This document shows, piece after piece, positions 1-4,393 of a DNA stretch of 5,502 bases. Source of the DNA: a bacterium ADurb.Bin374 (GTDB lineage Bacteria; Riflebacteria; Ozemobacteria; Ozemobacterales; Ozemobacteraceae). How positions within the stretch are numbered: position 1 is the stretch's first letter; the number at the start of each line of letters is the position of its first letter. A program made the position numbers and the translations under genes. The notes beneath the pieces are model-generated. The model made no database searches. It saw only the letters and a program-made list of their open reading frames with translations, and was not told the DNA's origin. The stretch covers positions 1-5,502 of the forward strand of contig MWAR01000135.1 in the NCBI GenBank assembly GCA_002068715.1. The letters run 5' to 3'.

Positions 1-764
1 CCGTTGAAGGCACCGCCGCAGATGAAAAGGATGTGGCGTGTGTCCATCTTCACGACCTGCTGGGACATCGGATTCTTGCGGCCGGCCGTGAGGGGCACGT
101 TCGCAACGGTTCCCTCGATGAGCTTGAGGAACGCCTGCTGGACGCCTTCCCCGGACACGTCACGCGAGATCGAGACGTTGTTCGAGGTCTTCGCTTTTTT
201 GTCGATCTCGTCGAGATACACGATGCCGCGCTGGGCGTCGTCGACTTCGTAGTTCGCGTCGATGAGCAGCGAGAGCAGGACGTTCTCCACATCGTCACCG
301 ACGTATCCCGCCTCGGTGTAGCTCGTGCAGTCGCCGATCGCGAAGGGCACCTTCAGGAGCTTGGAAAGGGTTCTCGCGAGCAGCGTTTTGCCGCTTCCGG
401 TGGGGCCGACGAGGAGGATGTTGGATTTCTCGAACTCGACGTCGGTCGCGTCGATCATCGAGAGAATCTTATAGTGGTTGTAGACGGCCAGCGACAGCAC
501 CTTCTTCGCCGCGTCCTGTCCGATGACATATTCCGATAGACCGTCGTAGATTTTCTGGGGGGTATATTCCTTGAGAATGGCCTTCAGATCGACCTTGCCG
601 GCCGTCGCGCCCTTTTTGACAGGGTCGCGATCGCTGGCATTCTTCCGTTTGAAAATATCTTCCGCCGTTTCGACGCAGGTCTTGCACAAGAGCATCCCAT
701 CGCGGTTCTGAACGAATTCCCCGCCGCGACGGAGATCTTTTCCGCAAAACACACAATAACTCAT
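1..764 (-). CDS. clpX: ATP-dependent Clp protease ATP-binding subunit ClpX (N-terminal 254 residues, runs off left edge)
   Basis: AAA+ unfoldase that recognises tagged proteins and, in known bacteria, threads them into ClpP in the cytoplasm. Reading the minus strand from the ATG at 764 gives an open frame to the window edge. It starts with a zinc-binding domain with Cys4, Cys7, Cys27 and Cys30 (CxxC-x19-CxxC). The AAA+ core follows: [12 protein letters not shown] (79-90), Walker A GPTGSGKT (120-127), pore loop GYVG (153-156), Walker B IVYLDEID (181-188) and the ClpX signature [10 protein letters not shown] (201-210), then FICGGAF near the edge. ClpX is usually about 410-430 residues, so roughly 60% is present; sensor 2 and the IGF loop for ClpP docking lie outside. 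The start is supported by AAGGAAG (775-781), ten bases upstream. The substrate-binding loop, normally RKH, reads R229-K230-N231. clpP is not next to it; the upstream neighbour is a divergent cNMP-binding gene. The family call is secure. Confidence 0.97.
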   Translation of the reverse strand, partial: MSYCVFCGKDLRRGGEFVQNRDGMLLCKTCVETAEDIFKRKNASDRDPVKKGATAGKVDLKAILKEYTPQKIYDGLSEYVIGQDAAKKVLSLAVYNHYKILSMIDATDVEFEKSNILLVGPTGSGKTLLARTLSKLLKVPFAIGDCTSYTEAGYVGDDVENVLLSLLIDANYEVDDAQRGIVYLDEIDKKAKTSNNVSISRDVSGEGVQQAFLKLIEGTVANVPLTAGRKNPMSQQVVKMDTRHILFICGGAFN

Positions 765-774
765 AGACGTTGCA

Positions 775-781
775 CTTCCTT
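775..781 (-). promoter_or_regulatory. Ribosome binding site of clpX
   Basis: Read on the minus strand this is AAGGAAG, a good Shine-Dalgarno match ten bases before the ATG at 764. It supports this ATG as the clpX start, as does the Cys4 zinc-finger motif that begins four residues in. Confidence 0.6.
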
Positions 782-784
782 CAT

Positions 785-803
785 CAAGGCCTTTCCGGCC
801 TTG
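785..803 (-). other. Short hairpin in the clpX leader
   Basis: CAAGGCC (785-791) and GGCCTTG (797-803) are perfect 7-bp inverted arms around a 5-base loop. The hairpin sits only three bases from the ribosome binding site at 775-781, in what should be the 5' untranslated leader of clpX. It is not followed by a T-tract in either direction, so it does not look like a terminator. An mRNA-stabilising or translation-modulating role is inference. Confidence 0.4.
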
Positions 804-813
804 TAACCATTCT

Positions 814-842
814 ATCCTACCATATTTCACCTCTTCCATAAA
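814..842 (-). promoter_or_regulatory. Possible sigma-70 promoter of clpX
   Basis: On the minus strand, TTTATG (837-842) and TAGGAT (814-819) are separated by 17 bases. The -10 box matches the consensus at 4 of 6 positions and the -35 at only 3 of 6. Transcription would begin near 807, just before the hairpin at 785-803. A second small inverted repeat, CCTCTT/AAGAGG (830-846), overlaps the -35 and spacer and could be an operator. The boxes are weak and the call is tentative. Confidence 0.25.
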
Positions 843-886
843 GAGGCCTCACACAACCATCTGTCTCGCCGGCAAAAACGTCACAC

Positions 887-999
887 GGCTCTTGGAATGA
901 TTGGCCCCGTCCACCCGAGCTTGTCGACTGTTGAGAGACTCTCGTGCTTCGACGGGCTCGGGACGAACGGGAACGCGAAATTGGCTTTTGGAATGCTGG
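887..999. repeat. Foldback repeat (907-970) flanked by direct repeats (887-904, 983-999)
   Basis: The left arm (907-927) contains CCCGAGCTTGTCGA and the right arm (949-970) contains TCGACGGGCTCGGG. They pair over 14 bases, with two T/G positions that would be wobble pairs in RNA, and pairing extends imperfectly to the CCGT/ACGG ends. The centre contains a further small inverted repeat, GAGAG-A-CTCTC (933-943). The right arm resembles the TTCGACAAGCTCAGG-type short repeats scattered between genes in many bacterial genomes; this is from memory, not from a search. Outside the foldback, GGCTCTTGGAATG (887-899) and GGCTTTTGGAATG (983-995) match at 12 of 13 positions in the same orientation, as a target duplication or a tandem ancestral unit might. 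Confidence 0.6.
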
Positions 1000-1123
1000 A
1001 ATCAATAAGTTCCTTCCGGACATGCAGTCGTGTTACCCTGAAACGGTGATCATTTAGATCGTCCAACCCAGGGCGATACCCCATCGAGATTTCATGACAG
1101 ACCGACCGCGCAGGCAATCCTGA

Positions 1124-1948
1124 ATGTTCACGTTCAATTATGGGAAAAAACTGTCTCTCAAGGCGAAGACGGTCATATACGCAGAGAATGCTCCCGTTTC
1201 CCCGAACGACGAAACCGTCTATTTCATTATCCAGGGGAAAGCGATGATCGCACGCCGGACATCCGAAACGTTTTTCCGCATGGGGATGGCTGAAAACATG
1301 CTCATGGGGCTGCAAGACTCATTCGAAACTCCCGCAAGGCTCACCAGCGCGATCACGCTCGAGGATTCGGAGATTTATTCCTGGAAACCGAAAGATTTTT
1401 TTAAGAATATATCTGTCGATATTCTCCTCGCACGCGCGACGACGTTTTCCCTCTGTCGGGAACTCCGTTTCCTGAACGAGAAGCGCGAGCGCTCGTTCGC
1501 GAACGGCGCCGACGAGACCGAGGGAAAATTCGAGGTGTCGGAGGACATGTCGACCGTCGGTGCCCTGTATGGGCTCGCTTTCCAGAAGGAGAACGAGGCC
1601 ATTCCCGACGAGATCGTCGCGATGTTCGGCAAGACGTTCGAAGCCGGAGAAACGATCATCACCGAGAACGATCTCACCGACGAGATCTACATTCTTTATG
1701 AGGGCCGCGTCGAGGTTTCGAGGGGGGGCACGTCCATCTGTACGATGGAAGCAGGCGAAATCTTCGGCGAGATGTCACATTTCGAGAAAAAGCCGAGGGC
1801 GGCCACCATCATGGCTCAGATTCCATCGAAGACGCTGAAGCTCGAACCGAAGAACTTCAACGTGCTCTACCAGCTCCGCCCCAGCTGGTCCATCAATCTC
1901 CTGAAGTCTCTGAGCCGCCGCATCACCGCCGCCTACGCCCGTATGTAG
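1124..1948 (+). CDS. Protein with two cyclic-nucleotide-binding folds, no DNA-binding domain
   Basis: A 274-residue, probably cytoplasmic protein with no signal peptide or membrane segment. The second half (about 164-265) is a cNMP-binding domain of the CRP/PKA-regulatory-subunit type. After the beta-roll strands around 171-200 it has a complete phosphate-binding cassette, G211-E212-I-F-G215-E216 through P224-R225-A-A-T228; the Glu and Arg expected to hold the ribose and phosphate are both present. The first half (about 5-115) has the same strand pattern (VIYAENA, YFIIQGKAMI, ARLTSAI), but its cassette is degenerate: GLQ replaces the FGE motif, though an Arg (R72) remains. The chain ends in a helix at about 252-273 with no helix-turn-helix, so it is not a CRP-type activator. 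It may be a cNMP sensor acting through partners (inference). An in-frame TGA directly precedes the ATG, which fixes the upstream limit; the ribosome site is poor (CAGG, 1111-1114). It diverges from clpX and appears monocistronic. Confidence 0.88.
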   Translation: MFTFNYGKKLSLKAKTVIYAENAPVSPNDETVYFIIQGKAMIARRTSETFFRMGMAENMLMGLQDSFETPARLTSAITLEDSEIYSWKPKDFFKNISVDILLARATTFSLCRELRFLNEKRERSFANGADETEGKFEVSEDMSTVGALYGLAFQKENEAIPDEIVAMFGKTFEAGETIITENDLTDEIYILYEGRVEVSRGGTSICTMEAGEIFGEMSHFEKKPRAATIMAQIPSKTLKLEPKNFNVLYQLRPSWSINLLKSLSRRITAAYARM

Positions 1949-1962
1949 GCCAGAAAAGCATC

Positions 1963-2210
1963 ACCGCAGAGACGCTGAGACACAGAGACTTTTTCGCCAA
2001 CAAGGCACCAACCCGCGAAGAAGCCTTCTCGCCGAATATGTCACCTGCAATCCGGGCGGGATCGCGATCCGCCCCAACGCCGTGGCTGTGCTCCTCGACT
2101 CTGGACGCATCAAGGTGTGCGTTCGGAATAGTAGGTGATATCAGAATCCGGCTTCCCTCCACAGAACCACCTGCTCCGGATTTTTCCTCTGTGACTCTGT
2201 GACTCTGTGG
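1963..2210. repeat. Intergenic element bounded by inverted triple octamers
   Basis: The left end has three tandem octamers, GCAGAGAC, GCTGAGAC and ACAGAGAC (1966-1989). The right end has CTCTGTGA, CTCTGTGA and CTCTGTGG (2187-2210). The two ends are inverted relative to each other, so the pair forms imperfect terminal inverted repeats about 25 bases long around roughly 200 bases. Inside are a near-palindrome around GATCGCGATC (2054-2074) and inverted heptamers AATCCGG/CCGGATT (2145-2151 and 2176-2182). A minus-strand frame (1923-2162) has no known motif, a poor start and crosses the repeat, so no gene is called. Similar CAGAGACACAGAG-type repeats occur between genes in other genomes, from memory. 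It fills most of the gap between the convergent genes. Confidence 0.55.
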
Positions 2211-2223
2211 TTCGTTATCATTT

Positions 2224-2246
2224 CCGGATCATCGCGGATGCTCCGG
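2224..2246. other. Compact hairpin beside the terminator
   Basis: CCGGATCATC (2224-2233) and GATGCTCCGG (2237-2246) form a 10-bp stem with one mismatch and a 3-base loop, four bases from the terminator hairpin. It has no T-tract of its own on the plus strand (ATAAAAAA follows). It could aid 3'-end stability of the upstream plus-strand mRNA, or simply be part of the local repeat-rich sequence. Confidence 0.4.
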
Positions 2247-2250
2247 GATA

Positions 2251-2288
2251 AAAAAACACCGGAAGGCGGTTGCCTCCCGGTGTTTTTT
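2251..2288. terminator. Strong bidirectional intrinsic terminator
   Basis: Two 17-base arms (2251-2267 and 2272-2288) pair with a single mismatch around a 4-base loop. The core is CACCGG/CCGGTG, and runs of A on one side and T on the other give a U-tract in either direction. It begins 11 bases after the stop codon of the minus-strand metallopeptidase, for which it is the obvious terminator. It would also stop plus-strand transcripts from the cNMP-binding gene, which ends about 300 bases upstream, so it separates two convergent units. Confidence 0.9.
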
Positions 2289-2299
2289 ATTTCGGACGA

Positions 2300-3937
2300 T
2301 TATTCGCCGTGAACCTCGTTGAAGAGGCGGGCGTTTTTGAGCTGCTCGCCGGTGAGGACGGTCGGATCGCCGGCCTTCGTGACGCCGCGCTTGTTGAACA
2401 CTTCGCGGAGCTTGTCGGCATACTTGCCTTCGAAGATGTTCTTGTCGGCGGTGAAGATGGCGTTGGCGCCGTCGATGAACTTCGGGCTGCCGGCCTTCAG
2501 GTAGTAGAAGCTCTTGTGGATGAGCAGGTCGGCGACTTCGGCGCCGAGGGCGTTCCTGATATCCCAGAGGATGGCGCCCCAGATGCGGCCGTCGGCATGC
2601 ACTTCGCCCTCGATGCTCTCGGGATAATGCATATCGTTGGTCAGGATGCGCAGGTAGGGCTTGTTCATCTTGTTCATGACGTATTCGCCGACCTTGTCGT
2701 CGTTCGAGATCGTGCAGGCGAAGTAGTCAGCCTGACCTTCGTTCATGGCGCCGGATTCGGCGCTGTAGTTCAGGCGGACGATCTGGGCGATATGCGCGTG
2801 CGAATACTCATGCCAGGCGACGCTCTCTTCCTTGGCGAGGTCGTTCAGGCGGTTGCCGTCGCCGAACGCCATTGCGTTTTCCATCGGAGAGAAGTAGGCG
2901 TTGTCATACTTGTCGCCGACGTGAACGGTGGCCTTGATGGACCAGTCGAGCTTGTCGTAACCCATCTTCTTGAAGAAGTCGTGGACGGTGTTGATATAGT
3001 AGTAGATATTGGCTTCGTCGAAGTGGGTGTTGTTGGGATCGTAGATGTGCTCGTCGTTCTCGTTGACCGAGCCGGCGGTATCTTCGTTCACGGCCTTGCA
3101 ATAGAGGCCTTCGATACCGTGGGTGGTCAGATTGTTCAGCGTCTCGACGGAGGCCGGGGCGGCGAGCGGATGGTTCACGAACACGTTGCCCTTGCCGGCG
3201 TGGGTGTCGGCGAAGGTAAGCTGGTTGATGCGGCTGATTTCCTTGCCGGTGTCGGCGTCGATCAGGATTTCCCAGTCACCCAGGGGTTCGAGTGCGCCCA
3301 TCTTCACGAGGAACGCCATGCGGCCGATGTTCTTCTCGGGATACACGACCATCTCGGCCTTCGCAACGCCGCGGATCTTCTTGATGTTGAGAGCGCGCTT
3401 GGCGGCGGCCAAGGCATCCTGGCGGCTGATGTTGATCTGGTTGGTGATCTCGTTGATGGTCGGGAAGGAGCCGTTCGCGAGCTGAACCCGATCATCCTTG
3501 CCGATATGGACAGCGATTTCCGCTTCGTGAACCGGAACGCCGTCGAGATTCATCTGGAACGCGACATGGGTGGCACCAGCAGCTTCCTCGGTGCGAACCA
3601 TCTTCAGCATGCTGTCATCCTTCACTTCAGGAAGGTTGAACAGCCTGGCATTGCGCAGGATATACTTGCGGGCGGCCAAAGCCTTGTCGCCGGAAATCTT
3701 TTCGGAAAGGTCACCGCGCAGGCTGCCAAGACGCTGCCCGTCTTCGGTCGCGACCAGCAGGTCGACGTTCTTGATCTCGGCGCTTCTGGACGTGACCGCG
3801 CGGATCAGGTTCTCGGAAATGGAAACCGGACCGCGGCGGGTCGGCTTCACATTCGTCTGCGTCGGCGACACGTCAAAAGCGAACGCCGAAGCGGTACAAA
3901 AGAACGACAGGGCGAAACAGGCTGTTAACCTCTTCAT
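2300..3937 (-). CDS. Secreted zinc metallopeptidase, thermolysin/fungalysin-like (M4/M36 type), with propeptide
   Basis: A 545-residue exported endopeptidase precursor. The signal peptide is Met-Lys-Arg, a hydrophobic stretch, then Ala-Phe-Ala (18-20) for cleavage. Residues about 60-235 look like the FTP and PepSY inhibitory propeptide, ending in DWEILIDADTGKEISR. The catalytic part has HEYSH (376-380), with His376 and His380 as zinc ligands and Glu377 as base. The third ligand is Glu400 in GAMNEGQAD, twenty residues after the second His as in thermolysin. GEVHADG has His447, a candidate transition-state His. NVFVNHP, YYYINTVHDFF and DGRIWGAILWDIR recall fungalysins (M36). No C-terminal sorting or PPC domain is seen. 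The start at 3937 is chosen for the signal peptide and the AGGGGAG ribosome site (3943-3949); the frame stays open to an ATG at 4123, but that extension is translated repeat. It stands alone, ended by the 2251-2288 terminator. The substrate is unknown. Confidence 0.93.
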   Translation of the reverse strand: MKRLTACFALSFFCTASAFAFDVSPTQTNVKPTRRGPVSISENLIRAVTSRSAEIKNVDLLVATEDGQRLGSLRGDLSEKISGDKALAARKYILRNARLFNLPEVKDDSMLKMVRTEEAAGATHVAFQMNLDGVPVHEAEIAVHIGKDDRVQLANGSFPTINEITNQINISRQDALAAAKRALNIKKIRGVAKAEMVVYPEKNIGRMAFLVKMGALEPLGDWEILIDADTGKEISRINQLTFADTHAGKGNVFVNHPLAAPASVETLNNLTTHGIEGLYCKAVNEDTAGSVNENDEHIYDPNNTHFDEANIYYYINTVHDFFKKMGYDKLDWSIKATVHVGDKYDNAYFSPMENAMAFGDGNRLNDLAKEESVAWHEYSHAHIAQIVRLNYSAESGAMNEGQADYFACTISNDDKVGEYVMNKMNKPYLRILTNDMHYPESIEGEVHADGRIWGAILWDIRNALGAEVADLLIHKSFYYLKAGSPKFIDGANAIFTADKNIFEGKYADKLREVFNKRGVTKAGDPTVLTGEQLKNARLFNEVHGE

Positions 3938-3942
3938 CAATA

Positions 3943-3949
3943 CTCCCCT
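3943..3949 (-). promoter_or_regulatory. Ribosome binding site that fixes the metallopeptidase start
   Basis: Read on the minus strand this is AGGGGAG, five bases before the ATG at 3937. It is a strong site and decides against the upstream in-frame ATG at 4123, which would add 62 residues ahead of the signal peptide. Confidence 0.8.
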
Positions 3950-3976
3950 TTTCTCAAATTCGGACGAAGATACACA

Positions 3977-4005
3977 ATCGTAACATGAGGGTACAAAACC
4001 CGCAA
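3977..4005 (-). promoter_or_regulatory. Possible promoter of the metallopeptidase gene
   Basis: On the minus strand TTGCGG (4000-4005) and TACGAT (3977-3982) lie 17 bases apart, about 40 bases upstream of the start codon. They match the sigma-70 boxes at 3 of 6 and 4 of 6 positions. An alternative pair, TTGTAC with TATCTT at 18 bases, overlaps it. A C7A7 run (4008-4021 on the plus strand) sits just upstream of the -35. Tentative. Confidence 0.3.
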
Positions 4006-4026
4006 GTCCCCCCCAAAAAAAGGAGT

Positions 4027-4083
4027 TTTGTATCGCAATGCCGCTTGCAGGGGCTGGTTTCAAACCAGCCCCTGCGATACAAA
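4027..4083. repeat. Foldback repeat with 22-bp perfect arms and a 12-base bulge
   Basis: The right arm (4062-4083) is the exact complement of TTTGTATC (4027-4034) joined to GCAGGGGCTGGTTT (4047-4060), with one unpaired base between the arms. The left arm is interrupted by 12 extra bases (4035-4046), which with the next two bases read GCAA-TGCCGC-TTGC and form a 4-bp mini-hairpin. The core GGGGCTGGTTT-C-AAACCAGCCCC resembles a dispersed intergenic repeat known from other genomes, often mistranslated as a GLKPAPA-like peptide (from memory). It lies upstream of the protease promoter, between it and the tRNA cluster. Confidence 0.7.
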
Positions 4084-4127
4084 TGGCAGTGAAATGCAGA
4101 GGGTGCATCGCGATGCGGCGCATTTGT
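4079..4127. repeat. Nested palindromic sequence next to the foldback repeat
   Basis: ACAAATG (4079-4085) pairs perfectly with CATTTGT (4121-4127). AAATGC (4092-4097) pairs alternatively with GCATTT (4120-4125). Between them lies the perfect 12-base palindrome GCATCGCGATGC (4105-4116). The outer left arm overlaps the end of the preceding foldback, so the two may be parts of one repeat unit. No gene is seen here. Confidence 0.45.
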
Positions 4128-4139
4128 CCGAATAAGGAG

Positions 4140-4170
4140 AACCGCCATCGATGGACGATCGATGGCGGTT
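4140..4170 (-). terminator. Perfect 13-bp hairpin, probable terminator of the tRNA transcript
   Basis: AACCGCCATCGAT (4140-4152) and ATCGATGGCGGTT (4158-4170) are perfect inverted arms around a 5-base loop. The hairpin starts ten bases after the 3' end of tRNA-Glu in the direction of transcription. The following minus-strand sequence is pyrimidine-rich (TTCTCCTTATTC) but not a clean T-run. It may therefore be an inefficient terminator or a 3'-end processing barrier. It also marks the border to the repeat region upstream of the protease. Confidence 0.6.
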
Positions 4171-4180
4171 TGTATAAGGG

Positions 4181-4253
4181 CGCCCCCAGAGGGATTCGAA
4201 CCCTCGCCGCAGCCTTGAAAGGGCTGTGTCCTGGGCCGCTAGACGATGGGGGC
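4181..4253 (-). tRNA. tRNA-Glu (anticodon TTC)
   Basis: A complete 73-base cloverleaf on the minus strand. The acceptor GCCCCCA pairs with TGGGGGC and the discriminator is G at 4181. The D-arm reads GTCTAGCGGCCCAGGAC, the anticodon loop CTTTCAA has TTC at 4217-4219, and the T-arm is GAGGG-TTCGAAT-CCCTC. The start and D-arm are very close to other bacterial tRNA-Glu genes. The CCA tail is not encoded (CCC follows the discriminator), so it must be added after transcription. It lies 22 bases downstream of the preceding tRNA and is probably cotranscribed with it. Confidence 0.95.
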
Positions 4254-4275
4254 TTAGGACATCATTCGGCAGGTG

Positions 4276-4348
4276 TGGGCCCAGCAGGAGTCGAACCTGC
4301 GACCAGCCGGTTATGAGCCGGCAGCTCTAACCACTGAGCTATAGGCCC
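4276..4348 (-). tRNA. tRNA with CAT anticodon, probably lysidine-type tRNA-Ile2
   Basis: A complete 73-base cloverleaf on the minus strand: acceptor GGGCCTA/TGGGCCC with discriminator A (4276), D-arm GCTC-AGTGGTTA-GAGC, anticodon stem GCCGG/CCGGC with loop CTCATAA (CAT at 4313-4315), and T-arm GCAGG-TTCGACT-CCTGC. No CCA is encoded. A CAT anticodon may be initiator Met, elongator Met or Ile2. The paired first base (G1-C72) argues against initiator. C4-G69 and C5-G68, the GGCTCATAACC anticodon arm and the TGGTCG variable region resemble E. coli and B. subtilis Ile2 genes, so lysidine modification by TilS to read AUA is likely. Elongator Met is the main alternative. The tRNA call is certain; the identity is an inference. 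Confidence 0.93.
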
Positions 4349-4361
4349 TTGAAGCAGAAAG

Positions 4362-4390
4362 AGTATATCATATCCTTCCGCATCGCGCAA
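4362..4390 (-). promoter_or_regulatory. Candidate promoter of the tRNA-Ile2/tRNA-Glu pair
   Basis: On the minus strand TTGCGC (4385-4390) and TATACT (4362-4367) are separated by 17 bases. The -10 box matches at 5 of 6 positions and the -35 at 3 of 6. The -10 box ends 13 bases before the mature 5' end of the first tRNA, leaving a leader of only a few bases. The -35 box begins three bases after the rpoD stop codon, and no terminator separates them, so read-through from rpoD is also possible. Confidence 0.5.
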
Positions 4391-4393
4391 GCA

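Larger units (their letters stand above)
765..1123. other. Divergent intergenic region between clpX and the cNMP-binding gene
   Basis: I see no protein-coding gene in these 359 bases. They should hold the promoters of both flanking genes, which diverge. Contents: the clpX ribosome binding site, leader hairpin and weak promoter (775-846), a foldback repeat (907-970) with flanking direct repeats (887-904 and 983-999), and about 120 bases without clear structure. In that last part I found no convincing sigma-70 promoter for the plus-strand gene and no TGTGA-N6-TCACA CRP-type site. Open frames on the minus strand here (817-1023 and 881-1315) show no recognisable motif and overlap the repeat or the real gene, so they are not called. 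Confidence 0.6.

Noticed and set aside
33..539. Plus-strand open frame of 168 codons opposite clpX
   Set aside because: It is an antisense shadow; the minus strand encodes unmistakable ClpX motifs over the same bases.
1040..1080. CRP/FNR-type operator around the GATC-attta-GATC sequence upstream of the cNMP-binding gene
   Set aside because: The half-sites do not match TGTGA/TCACA or TTGAT/ATCAA well, and 4-bp inverted repeats are expected by chance.
881..1315. Minus-strand frame of 144 codons across the clpX/cNMP gap
   Set aside because: It has no recognisable motif, reads through the foldback repeat and overlaps the cNMP-binding gene by almost 200 bases on the other strand.
1923..2162. Minus-strand frame of 79 codons between the convergent genes
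   Set aside because: It lies mostly within the octamer-bounded element, shows no domain, and would run into the 3' end of the cNMP-binding gene.
1963..2210. CRISPR array, considered because of the tandem octamers
   Set aside because: The repeats are 8 bases long, directly abutting and inverted at the two ends, with no 25-40 base repeats separated by unique spacers.
2270..3928. Plus-strand open frame of 552 codons opposite the metallopeptidase gene
   Set aside because: It is a mirror of a GC-rich gene. Its product is a Val/Asp/Gly-rich string without motifs, it begins inside the terminator, and the minus strand has a signal peptide, a propeptide and a complete zinc site.
3938..4123. N-terminal extension of the metallopeptidase to an ATG at 4123
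   Set aside because: The extra 62 residues are translated foldback repeat (GLKPAPA-like) plus leader, and would bury the signal peptide. A strong ribosome site precedes the ATG at 3937.
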